Position numbers and translations under genes: made by a program. DNA of 64,000 bases from Ophiura sarsii. Taxonomy: Eukaryota > Echinodermata > Ophiuroidea > Amphilepidida > Ophiuridae. Shown here one piece after another: positions 36,754 through 47,740 of this stretch (position 1 is its first letter; every line of letters starts with the position of its first letter). The stretch is taken from NCBI GenBank assembly GCA_035610835.1, contig CM069446.1, positions 47,283,625-47,347,624 of the forward strand, in the 5' to 3' direction. Under the pieces are notes generated by a model. That model had not been told where the DNA came from and searched no databases. It saw only the letters and a list, made by a program, of their open reading frames with translations.

Positions 36754-39106
36754 TGGTGTGGTCGGAAAGTGTAAAAAAGAACGGATTTTTGTTGAAGAAG
36801 TATTTTTTTCAATGAAACAATTTCGTGTATAACAATATATTTGGTAAAATTAGTAGATTGTCAAATTTTGAGAGAAACATGGATTTTAAGAACTTACAGG
36901 CTAACAAATGTGTAATGAGAATTAGCAGTGACACTTATAATATATGTAACCCTTGTCGCTATATTCCTCTGTCTATTGAACCATTGATGTTATTTATGAA
37001 ACAATATTAACTATCTGTGGAGCATTTACCATGGACAATTCATTATTGCATCAATAATACTATATTATGATTAAAACAGATACCTTGGGGGTTTTCTATG
37101 TCGATTTTATTTTTTTCATTATCTCAGTAGCTGTAATGCGAATATCTGTCAGAAACATTTACTCAAATCCCTATCGATATGACATTTAACGTCGACGGAA
37201 CATGATTCACAGAGGTGTGAACACGTTGGGTGGAAATGAAAAGATGGCACTTTACAGTTTTGTTGTCATTAAAGGTACAGGACAATTTTCGCATTTGGTT
37301 TTATATTTTGGGCGATTAAGTATCACACCCTTCATTATTTTCCATAAAGGTACACAACTTCGAACAGCTGAGAGCACACATGACGACATTATGAGCCTTT
37401 AACGCTCAGGTGAAACAGATTTCTTTCTAACATTTTGCTAACACAGTGGTGTGATATTTTTTCAAACGAATTGCCAATGATAACTGTATACTATTCGATC
37501 ATAAAATAAAGTAATAAACACGTGCAATATTTATGACCATATTTTTCAAATATAAATATTTATAAGTTTACTTATTTATTAGTAATTTTATCGTTCAGAT
37601 TGGATAACCACTGTAACCGATTTTAAAGCTGGAATTTAATCGGACGATGGGGTGTTGGGTACGTCGTATAATAAAGATCGCATTTTCTGCCTTTTAATTA
37701 TCACTATAAATGTTTCTATCCAAATCGGCTTATAAGTGCAACGATTCTTTTAGTTAACTGAAGCGACTCGAACTAAATCGAGTAAAATCTCAATGAGACA
37801 AAGTGATTTGGAGAATACAGTCCACACCCACACCCCTTTTCTGTCTTTACGTAACCGCTGCATCGAATTGTTTGAGTGCTGTATCCAAAAGTGCCACAAA
37901 CTAATGTGTTGGTTAAGCGCCATTTTCAATATTAGCTACTTAGTTCAGCAGTTTTAGCTATTGATTTCTCAAAAACATAATAACCATATTTTCATTTGGA
38001 AATTGGTTACTGTTAACAACTTTTAATCTTTCAGAATACGTAAGACAAAAAAAAGAAGACATTTTGAACGGGCAACATTTGATACGCTCTTAAAAAGCTT
38101 TTACTTGCTCAAAGAGTGTAAACTAAAAGGTTTGGAAACAAGTAGTTTGACTCCCACATTGTGGTTGGGATTGTTTAATGATGGGCATGGTTAAGTAATA
38201 TGTTGAAGTGTCAAACAAATTTAAGTACAACACAATTCCCATTAGAAGTGACGGTAAGTACCTGTATGTAACAGTCTCGTAAGGTATTTGGTATGCGGGT
38301 GAGATTTTGGGAAATGGTGATCTGAAATTTGTTGGTTTAGATCACGCATTAGCTTGGAAGGGCTTATGTTTAACTAGCAAGATATTCAAACTCTAGTCCG
38401 TGTCAGCGGTTGACAATCGTAACACCTTCACCACATGTTGTGTTAAGGAAAATAGTTTGATTTCAACTATCGTAAAATAAAGATCAAGATGTGAAATGTA
38501 TGTAAAAGTTTATCCCTAGTTCCAAGAATTTTCTCCACACACTGAATAAGCCTATGCATAGAAAGTTAGCAAATCCGATGCCCAAAGAGATTTCGAAATA
38601 AATCCTTCAGCAAGAGTAAATAATATCAACGTTCCATTGATTGGAAACTACGCCTGCTTTTATAAATCAATAACGCCTATCAAGTCAGTGACCTTTGCAA
38701 AAAAAACTCGGCAGCAGAATGCATGCATGTTTAGGAATCAATCTTTGCATTAAACTGTTCGAAAGATTGCAGTGGTTGGGTAGTGCTTAAGTTTAAGTGC
38801 AATTTCAATATTTGATATCTCCGTTCGAAAGCAAAACACGTGTGAGTTTGCAGCTGGCATGTCTGACCTCTTATAGTGCTATATTAATGATTGGCTGACT
38901 TTTGAACATACACAATGTATATTGTCCGATGACCAAATCAGCGTTTATTTTAACTGAACGGAAAAGCTTTAGTTTTGATGTAAATTATGGCGATATTTAT
39001 TTATTTATTACTATTCCAGATGGCAAATCGTTAACGCTTTGAACAACACGATACAATATTGCTACACGTTAATGTATCTAAAACCTTGGGGGATTTCCAT
39101 GATTAA
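36754..39106. other. Intergenic, nothing convincing
   Basis: AT-rich. An ATG near 38201 opens 18 codons that run into a GTAAGT donor at 38256, but the peptide is unremarkable and no acceptor or promoter supports it. Confidence 0.35.
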
Positions 39107-39325
39107 CGCTTTCCACGCAGCTATTATTTTTACCATACACAAAACAGATTTTTCAGAAACCTTTCATCATTTTCAAAGTCTATCTCAAAGATTACTGACC
39201 AAACACTAGGCATGTTTGTACTTATTTCAATGCATTTCTCATGGTGATTCCAAATATGGTAATGAAATACAGTAATTTTGACATTTTTGAAATGTCGTCT
39301 GCAGCTGCCTGCCGCGTGGAAAGTG
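39107..39325 (-). mobile_element. piggyBac-like MITE, copy 7
   Basis: TTAA at 39103-39106 and 39326-39329 flank ends CGCTTTCCACGCAGC and GCCGCGTGGAAAGTG. As in copy 1, the GGCAGG/CTGCAG block is at the right end, so it is inverted relative to copies 2, 3, 5 and 6. The frame 39130-39336 (minus) is repeat-derived. Confidence 0.85.
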
Positions 39326-40803
39326 TTAAATATCACATCACAACATTTATAGTAGTAGGTTAGCGTGTTACGATCTTTTTCAATTCAAACTCTAAAGCAT
39401 TGGCGTTTGATCGCTACATTCAACGGCATCATTCTCAGTCTGAATAAAACGATGAAATTCTAGAATGATATTTTTTTCTTTAGCTTGAATCAACTAAATA
39501 CAATCTAATCCAGACCAATATATAAAATAAAACACAATTAGATTAATACAGGTTTTTTTAAAATTTAAAATACATTTGGCCTAACGTAAACTTAAACTTG
39601 TACGAACAGTTGTTGTTGATCAAAACTTTGCAATGCAGCAATGATGGGTTGTACTTTGTTTAGCTGCATCTCTATAACAAGACTTATTGGTTATCTTGTA
39701 ATGAACCACGTGACATTTTTAATCACTTAGTGGTAAAAGGCAACCTGTGATGAGGTATTTTCAATCACAAAACGTGTAACAGATACCTTCGAGGTATTGT
39801 TATCGATATACACATCCGGTAATTAAAAGTACATGAGGCGTATCGGAATAAGCTGCTGATCTTTCAAACGAAGGGGCCGCGTCAATTCAAATTGTATGCA
39901 CCTTCGTCTTATTCCGGTGCTCTTCCAAAAAAAGGAACATACAAAAAATGAAACAAACATACAGTATATTGCAACATTTCATTGGTGGTACGTCTGATGA
40001 TATGAAAATAATATTATACTGTTACCTCCAATGTGACATTTCTATTATGGAAAGTGCAACCATAAAAACACATTTTTGCCCCGGGACTAAAAGTTCTTCA
40101 TCTTCAAGGACCAAACGATCGACTAAGCATTATATCGGTTAATATCATGCTTTCACTTTGGCATTTTATTACCAGTCGTAACCTTTTGGTAACACCCACC
40201 AAGGGGTTTCAAACTCACAACACATTAATTCATGAAAATAGGTCGTACAAAGGAGGACCTCGTTAAAATGTATGCCTCGTACTGCTATCCATTTCAATAA
40301 AAGGCCACGCTTTATTGACCAATTCGAGTTGATTGTCATGGTTTGATGTTCAATACTGAAACTAATACGCCAATGTGTCAGTTTGAATGACTTAAACGTG
40401 GTGATTGTTATCGAGAACAAATGGAGGTCCTAGAAATCTTTTCAATTTCTTAAGGAGACGTTCTCTTGTAAAATCAGGCTCATATTTAGTTATATAGGCT
40501 AATATGTATCGTGCTGTTTGGTAAATATAGGCGAACATATGTCAAGCAACTTGATTAATAGAAGCTTACTGCACGTAACTGTTGCACTGAAGTATATGAA
40601 AAATCAGATATATCCATTTATATATTTATCATACCCATATGCTGGCCACTTAATTGTCCAGCACACCGTCAATATACGACTAGGCATAATTCATTGTAAA
40701 GATCCATATACAGGGTTTACAAATAATGTCAGTTGAGCAACTGTTGGGGAAGTTTTTAAAGAATGAAAGTTACGGAATTATTTTCTTTGTGGTACGTACG
40801 ATA
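39326..40803. other. Intergenic, nothing recognised
   Basis: Small unrelated frames only (39948-40142, 40169-40420, 40518-40736). ATATACAGGGTTTAC at 40706 resembles a mariner-type end but has no partner. Confidence 0.4.
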
Positions 40804-40890
40804 AAACACGAGTGTGCTCACTCTTGTATGCAGCACCTCCGATAGTCTTAAGAGGGTATTCAGTCACAGGGAAAACTGCGCTGTGATGAA
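40804..40890 (-). ncRNA. 85-bp duplicated structured segment, copy 2
   Basis: About 95 percent identical to 41826-41913 (four substitutions in about 86 bases), while the flanks of the two copies are unrelated. Three hairpins can be drawn on the minus strand: TCACAG with CTGTGA, CCTC with GAGG, and GAGTG-AGCA-CACTC. The substitutions I count all fall in loops or at a terminal pair, which is what a folded RNA would show. It lacks tRNA boxes, and I cannot match it to U1, U4-U6, U11, U12, Y or vault RNAs. It could instead be a tiny mobile element or a duplicated exon, since one minus-strand frame is open through both copies. Confidence 0.3.
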
Positions 40891-41520
40891 TTATTCTCAA
40901 AATACAATACATTAACCGAGTAAGATCTTAACATGCATACAGTGGATACAATAAATATGCGCTAAACACGCACAAGCCTTTGGGATAACATGTATCATAC
41001 ATATTCTAATTCAAATCCAAGTGTACTTAGATTCAAATGTGTAAATAATTAGTAAACATTATTGTCTTGGTTAAAAATAGTGAGTATAATGTATGTTGTA
41101 TACTCAATAGGAGAGAATACATTGCAATACAAATACACAGCGCATCAATAGAGTGGAGATTGTTCTGAAGCTGTACTTTTATTTAAAAATAATTCGGAAA
41201 TGATACAAACGGTCACTCTACTTTTAAATATAATTGACTGTACAGAAATACAGATTCACCTCCGCTGAATGAACGCCGAAATAGCATTCAATTTTCCTCA
41301 GCATATAGGAGAGGTCATAATGTAACTGAGTCGAGTACGAGTTGCTCAAATACTTTTAACATTTTGAAGTTTACACATTTTGGCAAACAAAGATCACCGT
41401 AAACCGCGCCAAAGTTATTGTCGTTTTTCTCGGATCTTTATGGGTGATCCGTTTTAAGCTGTTCATTGACATAATTAAAAAGTACATTGCTTTTCAAATT
41501 AGAATGAGAGGGTACTGCTT

Positions 41521-41691
41521 TTAGAAAATATTAAAAAACCTAACATTAGGAAAACAATGGTAGTGTGGTGTAAAGTCTTCTAGCGTGATTGATACAAGGA
41601 ATAAACTTTGAAAGTTAGTTCCGTGTATATAACTGTTTCGAACTTTCAGTAATAACAGATAAGACAGTTTGCAACAATACAAACACGTGTC
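41521..41691 (-). CDS. Candidate exon 2 of the secreted-peptide gene
   Basis: The minus strand reads TTTTTCTTTATTGCTCAG/GACACG, a strong pyrimidine tract and acceptor, 293 bases after the exon 1 donor and in the phase (0) that exon 1 requires. The frame then runs 56 codons to TAA at 41521, starting DTCLYCCKLSYLLLL. Three cysteines come directly after the acidic FEDD end of exon 1. The rest is rich in Phe, Leu and Asn and matches no family I know. A shorter exon with a further donor is also possible (for example after residue 24). An AATAAA signal exists about 340 bases further on (near 41176). The prediction is a secreted peptide of about 82 residues before processing. Confidence 0.28.
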   Translation of the reverse strand, partial: DTCLYCCKLSYLLLLKVRNSYIHGTNFQSLFLVSITLEDFTPHYHCFPNVRFFNIF

Positions 41692-41825
41692 CTGAGCAAT
41701 AAAGAAAAACATCTTCGCAAAGATCAATATTTCACCGAAAATCCGTAAGCCTAAATTTCAAAGGATTTTCCAAATAAATACAGTCCCATTGAATTGTGTA
41801 TTGTTTAAACTTGTACTATGTATCA

Positions 41826-41913
41826 AAAACACGAGTGTGCTCACTCATGTATGCAGCACCTCCGGTGGTCTTAAGAGGGTATTCAGTCACAGGGAAAACT
41901 ACGCTGTGATGCA
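41826..41913 (-). ncRNA. 85-bp duplicated structured segment, copy 1, within the proposed intron
   Basis: Partner of 40804-40890. It lies inside the candidate intron 41692-41984, in the place where hosted small RNAs are often found. The end hairpin is longer here (CATGAGTG with CACTCGTG, one G-T pair). I looked for C/D and H/ACA boxes: a GATGAA and a CTGA are present but not in a proper C/D arrangement, so I do not call it a snoRNA. The open minus-strand frame through it (VVFPVTEYPLKTTGG) ends in TAG just after the repeat. Confidence 0.3.
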
Positions 41914-41984
41914 CTTCATCGTTAAAATGAAATTAAACTGATAAATTCAAAGACAAAAAAGAGCAAAGCCTTGGTTGTACTTAC

Positions 41985-42062
41985 GTCATCTTCAAATGAT
42001 GCTTGTGTGAGGAGTACAAAACTGGCCAAAACTGCGAAAATTGTTAGCGTTAACGACTTCAT
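41985..42062 (-). CDS. First coding exon of a small secreted-peptide gene
   Basis: ATG at 42060-42062 opens 26 codons: MKSLTLTIFAVLASFVLLTQ, then ASFEDD. A basic n-region, a long hydrophobic core and a small-residue cleavage region (TQA/S) make a textbook signal peptide. The exon ends exactly at a consensus donor, GAC/GTAAGT, in phase 0. About 165 bases upstream are a TATA box and a CCAAT box, and the intervening leader has no upstream ATG that I can see. The acidic FEDD after the cleavage site is common at the start of propeptides of neuropeptide-like or antimicrobial precursors, but nothing identifies the mature product. This is the best-supported gene in the window. Confidence 0.7.
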
Positions 42063-42224
42063 GATGTATATTGTGTAGTTTCTTCCTTTCTCTCCAAGCT
42101 TGCGCTAGATCAACTATTCCCTGGTATTACTTCACACACACAAATGTTCACCACCCAATCGATTTCTTGCCTTTTTGGAAGCGCGCTTGTCTGTCAATGT
42201 GATACGCAGGCAGTGGTAAGGTGG

Positions 42225-42253
42225 CTTATATACAACTCGCAAGCGGCTATTGG
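42225..42253 (-). promoter_or_regulatory. TATA and CCAAT promoter for the 42-kb gene
   Basis: On the minus strand CCAAT (42249-42253) is followed by TATATAAG (42225-42232). Transcription would be expected to start near 42195-42200, leaving a leader of about 135 bases before the ATG. Further upstream are GGCCAATTGG near 42507 and a CRE-like TTACGTCA at 42499-42506, which would suit a stimulus-responsive secreted product; that part is inference. Confidence 0.6.
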
Positions 42254-43374
42254 CTAAGAGACAAACTCATTAACTCATATATGGAGTGCAGTACGTTTAT
42301 GATTTGATTGTGGGTGATTTAAAAGGCATGATACGGGCCCTTGAAACGGTATGCTTTTCGCACTTAATTATCCGTATAACAGACTGTGTTGGTGAAATTA
42401 AATGCCAAAGGACCAATTGGAATGCAGAAAACAAAAGCCATAAGCAGATGTTCCGTTGGCGGTTTAATTGCTCAAATCAAATAAAAACGGAAAATGTATT
42501 ACGTCATAGTGTTTCGGCCAATTGGCGGTTGTCACGTTTATAGAGAGCGCTTAGTAAAATAATGAAAAGTAGTCGCGTCCACTTTATGCAATGCTTTAAA
42601 GCATCATATGTATGTTCTCTAGTGCTTCTACTTAAAACGCATAATAGGCGAGAAAGGTGGTCGACATGAGTAGTTGGCCGTTACTACATCGAACAAAATT
42701 AATTCAAGTACAATATAAAAGATAAGTGGGCTGTTAAAGGCAACCTAGTACCAGAAAGCCAAAACGGGAAATTGCTACTTTTTGTGGTCTTTGTCGCTTA
42801 TATTTTGTCCAATAACAGTCAAGTGCGGAACGGTATCCTAATGACTATGCACAGACACGTCAAGTACACACCTCTAAAATCCACTTGGTGTATATATTAA
42901 CGGTACCGGTGTTTTTCTTTAATTAGTTGTACGAGTATTAGAACAAAAGACCAAACGTTGGGATAACAATCGTACGTATTGAGGACAATTAAAGGATGTT
43001 GTTGTTCAAGTTATTATTTCGCACTTATTTTCGGTGACATATTATTCAAATTATAAAGTATCTTATATTCCCAAGGGACGCAATCTGATTCGGTGTGCAG
43101 TTGATTTCTAACGGTTGAAAACATAACGAAAAAGGACAAATCTAAGATTTTATTTAAATTGATATCATCATCATGAGATTAAAAACAACCTGTACTTCCA
43201 AACTTAGGTAACACGTGTTTTACTTTATTTGTATCAATTATGATGCGTAATTGTATTTACCTATTTTTTTTACAAAATAAGTCACAAAAAAACAAACATA
43301 TCAGACGGACTATTTTTCTTTTTACATATTATATAAAACAAATTGGGGTCATTTAAACGTTCACCAATCTACAT
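42254..43374. other. Upstream flank of the 42-kb gene
   Basis: Contains the CCAAT and CRE-like words noted with the promoter. An 85-codon plus-strand frame (42286-42543) overlaps this presumed regulatory region and is not recognisable. No repeat ends seen. Confidence 0.35.
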
Positions 43375-43755
43375 CAGGGGTGGGCAACCTTTTTGAATGA
43401 ATGGGCCAGATATAAGGAGTGAAAAATTGACTGGGCCACTCCTAACCACATTTTCTAGCAATGACTTGTTGTTGATTTCGAACCTTTGATTCCGAAGACT
43501 TTCAAGCAATAGGTGTGTGTGCTTTCTATCTTCACACAATTGTAATCTCAATACAGTACAAATGACAAATTTTAATGGCGAAAATAGACCTATACGCAAG
43601 TTGAGGAACATCATTTGTGCCGATAAATGCTAAGCAGCTAGCTCGTTCTTTGTGATGATGTAAATATATTGATTTTTTTTCTTTTTCTCGCGGGCCTCAA
43701 AAAAACACACTGGCGGGCCGCATGCGGCTCGCGGACCGTAGGTTGCCCACCCCTG
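43375..43755. mobile_element. hAT-like MITE with perfect 8-bp target duplication
   Basis: Inverted ends CAGGGGTGGGCAACCTTTTT and GGTTGCCCACCCCTG are classic hAT termini. The direct repeats ATCTACAT at 43367-43374 and 43756-43763 are identical, exactly the 8-bp duplication hAT transposases make. At 381 bp with no transposase it is non-autonomous. Internal GCGGGCCGCATGCGGCTCGC near the right end is a further palindrome. The intact duplication suggests a fairly recent insertion. The minus-strand frame 43369-43614 is repeat-derived. Confidence 0.92.
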
Positions 43756-44130
43756 ATCTACATACTATAGCATAGTTCGTTGTTAATCATATTTGATACA
43801 TAGCTTCAACCACGACTATACATCAGAGGCATATCAATATATACTATTTGGGAATGTATCGTGGTGTTCATGATATAAATTATAGGCGTTTGTCTTAGTT
43901 TCACGAACGCATAGCCTCCAATTTAAAGGACGATTTTTGTAAGACTTGTATGCTATTCAACTTTATTACTCACATTAAATCCTCGCCATGTACGGACTAA
44001 CAATACGAAAATACACACAGGAACGTTGGTTTATCTAAATTGTACCTACCTTTTCAATAGTTACACGTATACCTGTATAAATATCAATCATCCATTGTCT
44101 CTTTCAAATAGTGCCTCTTCATTCAAAAAG
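43756..44130. other. Intergenic, nothing recognised
   Basis: AT-rich, unique-looking. Confidence 0.4.
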
Positions 44131-45475
44131 GACCTGCACCCTGTCCAGCCAGCACAGGTCTATGGGCCCCATACGGGCTACATGTGGGCAACCAGGGCTA
44201 ATTAGGGCAAGGGTTATGTGCGGGCTGACCACATGGGTCCCATATGGGTTTTACAAGGGCCGTAATGGGCTACGTTTGGGTAAACCTATAGATGAGGTGA
44301 CCGTTGTTTACATTTATGACGCCCTCTGTTGATTTGAGACAAAACACACCGGGCAAGAGTTCCTATAGTTTACATAGGCCAGATCAGGTTTTTTAACTAG
44401 ATTGTGGTGTTACAGCAAATTGTTATCAAAACTGTCTTTAAACTTGCTTAGGAATGATATAAGCTATCGCATTTCACAATTTTTTTTAAAAAAAATGAGT
44501 TTTACAATTCATTAGAAAGAAATTTCATTTTGTCTTCATTAACTTTACTGTATATTCTGCCTGGAGGGAATCAACAGAGGGTGTCCCATTTGTAAATACA
44601 TGACGTCACCGGTCACACCATCTATAAGAGTCCCATATAGGCTGACCACATGAGCCCCACATGGGTTACATCAGGGCAATTCCACACTTGCACACTGAGG
44701 TTGGTTATATTGGTTTCGTAACACTTTAGATTGTATATGTATACATTTTATCAAGCGATTAGATCTGAAACATGAACCATTTCAAAGTTAAAGGTAGATG
44801 ACCCGATCACATTTTCGTAACACATAATTATTTCAAACATACGGAGATTTTCATATCATATGAAAGCTCGTATTTTTCTCATCATCATACTGAAATTTGA
44901 CGGCCTAAATCGGTATAATTACGGAGAAATCGATGAAATAACGTCGAATTACCGCGAATGGTGGTATACCACCGATATAGTTTGTGTACTACTCAATGGG
45001 TACAGTTCACAGCATCTTGTGCGTGTAAAATAAGAACCATTAGAGCTATGCAACTCAAACTTTGGAACACGACTTTTTTAAGGATGACCTTTCATGTAGA
45101 ATAGAAAACTTCAAGTTGAAAATCGGAATGTGATCGGGTCATCTACCTTTAAATGGCAAGTAAGAATATTAATTTACACAAAAACTGTACGCATGAACAT
45201 TTTTTTGGAGAAAAGCCAAATAATTGAATTGTTCTTCCAATTGCCAATCATTTATTCGTGTGGGAATGTAAATAACTCACTAATTACTAATTGTAAGGGC
45301 AAGCCCATTTAAAACCCTGATCATATTGGCCCTAGTTAAACCCATGCAAATCACACATTGGATCGCATGGGCCCCTTTAGAACAAAGTGGCCAAAATATT
45401 AAGGGTCCAATGTGGCCACAAAGTGGCCCATAAAGGGCCCACATGGGGCCATGCATACATGTTGGCGGGGACGAA
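44131..45475. mobile_element. GGGCCC/CATGGG-rich element, interrupted
   Basis: The left part (44140-44330) is a decayed array of words such as ATGGGCCCCATACGGGCTAC and GACCACATGGGTCCCATATG. A similar patch lies at 44628-44680. The right part (45310-45470) has the reverse type, TAAAGGGCCCACATGGGG, ending near CATGTTGGCGGGGAC. The opposed ends (AGCCAGCACAGG against GTTGGCGGGGAC) suggest one transposon with internal short repeats, split by the nested element 44791-45152. No transposase is recognisable. Confidence 0.5.
44791..45152. mobile_element. Nested MITE with AAAGGTAGATGACCCGATCA ends
   Basis: Left end AAAGGTAGATGACCCGATCA and right end TGATCGGGTCATCTACCTTT are perfect 20-base inverted repeats that extend several bases further. 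The left is preceded by GTT and the right followed by AAATGG, so TTAAA or TTAA may be the target. It is 362 bp, with no coding capacity, and sits inside the GGGCCC-rich element, so it inserted later. Confidence 0.8.
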
Positions 45476-47221
45476 GTTCATTCAAGCAGTTTATGAGTGA
45501 GATTACGAATATTTTACTTTTCCATACCTTTCTTTTTCCAAAATTACATTATTTCCAAGTTAAAAATGTTCACACCACGTAAAATAAAATAAAAAACAAC
45601 GTCCGATTGCAACGTAAGCTTTAGTATTCTATAAGATTTAGGGTGAACATGGTTCGCTTCTTTGAAGTCTTGCCAGATTATAATCCAATCAATTTAAAAA
45701 AAGAATCAAAACGATTTCAGAAAGTAATGTAATCTATACAATTGTGTACAATTGGTAGTATACGATAGATACTAACCAGCCTATGTTTTGATTTTAATAA
45801 TAAGTCGGTACAATGAAAATACGAGATATTTGTATTCAGGTAGCTACGAGTTCAGCATAAATAAGTGTAATAAATCCTACTTCTGGCAAGTTTTAGGGTT
45901 CCGGAAGATATCGTTGAACGTTGAATAATGGGTAAAATCCCCACTGATAACATCACAATATTATTCACACCAGCTTTGGCTAATTTAACACGTCAATAGT
46001 CAATAGAAATGAATACCAAAAGAATGTTGACACTCCAGTTTGCGAATTTGACAGTGAGAACATTAAAGAGCAATTATGGGATTGTGTGTAGCATTTTGAA
46101 ATTTGTTTTGTGAACAATTTGAATCAGGAATTAAAACTATTATCTATCATTGGTCGCCGTTGATATAAATGTCACAAACTCTTTGTTGACACAGATACAT
46201 TAACGAAACTAGTATACGTTCTTAATTGGATTAAATAGATGACAAACAGTTCATACAACATATAGCTCATAATACATTAGAACTATTCGACATGAGTCAT
46301 ATGTCACCCATAGATTGTGAGTTAAAGGTATAAGAAGTAAACAGTTATTTTTCCTCCGTTTACATAATTACAAGTTCTTTTGTCTGTGGTTAAATGGAAA
46401 GAAAGTTTACTTGTTATTTGCTGTTGAAATATATACCTGATAAAATATACCCAACTATATAATATTATTTGAAATCAATACCTGAATAACATAGTACCCA
46501 CATTTTGTTAGTGGCCATCGACTAAATATATGTTCAAGGTTCCTGTTAGGACACAAAAGTGTCACAAGTGTACTTGGCGATTTGTCACACATTTAGATCC
46601 ACTAATTAAAGGATATGATAACCATGTTTAAAACTAGTCAGCAACAAATCAAATCTATGAAGAAAGGGCGACCATTAGTGTTTGAAACCTTTCTTTTTAT
46701 TTAACGCTAGACGGGATCGGGTTTGCGATGCGATCTTACCACCCAGCCTATTTTGTTAGATCGGTATATTTACTTTAATTTTACATTGACCTCGGTTCTA
46801 CATAATTGTGATCGAATTTTAATGACTTAACGCCTCTATCTAAGAGTATGCATGAAACTAATTCGGATCAAAAGACAAGTGCTTTTATTCACAGTTGGCA
46901 ATCTATTTATTAAAATAACGCCAGTCCAGTCTAGGCTAGTTCAAGTTCATTGCTTTCAAAACATGAATGTTGAACTTGTTGTCATCTATTTGATACAATC
47001 ATCAATATAATGTCTTCAACTTCAATTGGTGTAAGTTGACATAAGTTTAAACTTGGATGATAAGGTTACTTTAATTTTTGTTCAATTTGAAAATTGAAAT
47101 ACAATTAACCTTAATCCCCTTGGCGTTGTATTGGAGATACTCAGGGGACTGAAACAAATAAAGGGAAGTGAACCTAGTTTTAACTAGGTGATTCAGTAAA
47201 GTAATTACAATTATCCTCGAG
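45476..47221. other. Intergenic, nothing recognised
   Basis: AT-rich unique-looking sequence without repeat ends or protein-like frames. Confidence 0.4.
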
Positions 47222-47407
47222 TTCGGTTTTATTTTAATGACTTGGTTTCGCAACTTACAGATGGTTCGCTCTGTACTAAATGTATTGTGGAAAACTCTGC
47301 AGGCGCCGGGAATCGAACTCGGTCGACTGCATGACTGTCACGATCCTAGTTAAATACTTTCCACGATTTCGGTTTTATTTCAATCCACTTGTTTTCGCAA
47401 CTTACCA
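47222..47407 (-). repeat. Direct repeat enclosing a tRNA-like 3' half
   Basis: TCGGTTTTATTT(T/C)AAT followed by CTTG and TTTCGCAACTTAC occurs at about 47222-47260 and again at 47367-47404. Between them, the minus strand contains GAGTTCGATTCCCGGCGCC (47291-47309), which has the form of a tRNA T-arm with box B. I see no clear A box and no pairing 5' acceptor strand, so this is probably a remnant of a tRNA-derived SINE and not a tRNA gene. Confidence 0.35.
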
Positions 47408-47740
47408 CAACTGTATGATTCTATTCATTGGCTACCTGTTGACAAGAGGCTCACTTTTAGATTGCTTTTGTACGTTTATAAGGCAATAAACGGACTTGCA
47501 CCCATGTACCTATCAAACTGTTTCGAATTGTATGTTCCAAATAGACACTTTTAAGATCATCCAAGGATCATGTATTGAGTATCCAATGACAGAAGTTTAA
47601 GGTTGTGATAGGCCGTTTACTGTTTGTGCATCCAAGTTTTGGAATGATCTACCAATATTTATTCGACAGTCTGTTTCTCTTTTTACCTTCAAGAAGGCAT
47701 TCAAGACATATTTGTTCCCATCTAATCTTGTTCTTTATAT
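47408..47740 (+). pseudogene. LINE (CR1/L2-like) reverse transcriptase C-terminal fragment
   Basis: The plus strand reads QLYDSIHWLPVDKRLTFRLL, then YVYKAINGLAPMYL, the conserved region after the RT domain in CR1/L2-type LINEs (compare HWLPV in the copy at 53384-54139). A stop follows at about 47551. After a frame change the terminal part is recognisable: ASKFWNDLPIFIRQSVSLFT and FKKAFKTYLF. It is truncated at the 5' side and non-functional. Its sequence differs clearly from the 53-55 kb copies, so it belongs to another subfamily. Confidence 0.8.

Noticed and set aside
38201..38255. ATG frame running into a GTAAGT donor
   Set aside because: GTAAGT is expected many times by chance in 64 kb and the peptide is unremarkable.
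41826..41913. C/D-box snoRNA in the intron
   Set aside because: GATGAA and CTGA words exist but not in proper C and D positions, and the second copy lacks the first.
47285..47360. tRNA gene on the minus strand
   Set aside because: Only the T-arm and box B are recognisable; no A box or pairing acceptor stem.
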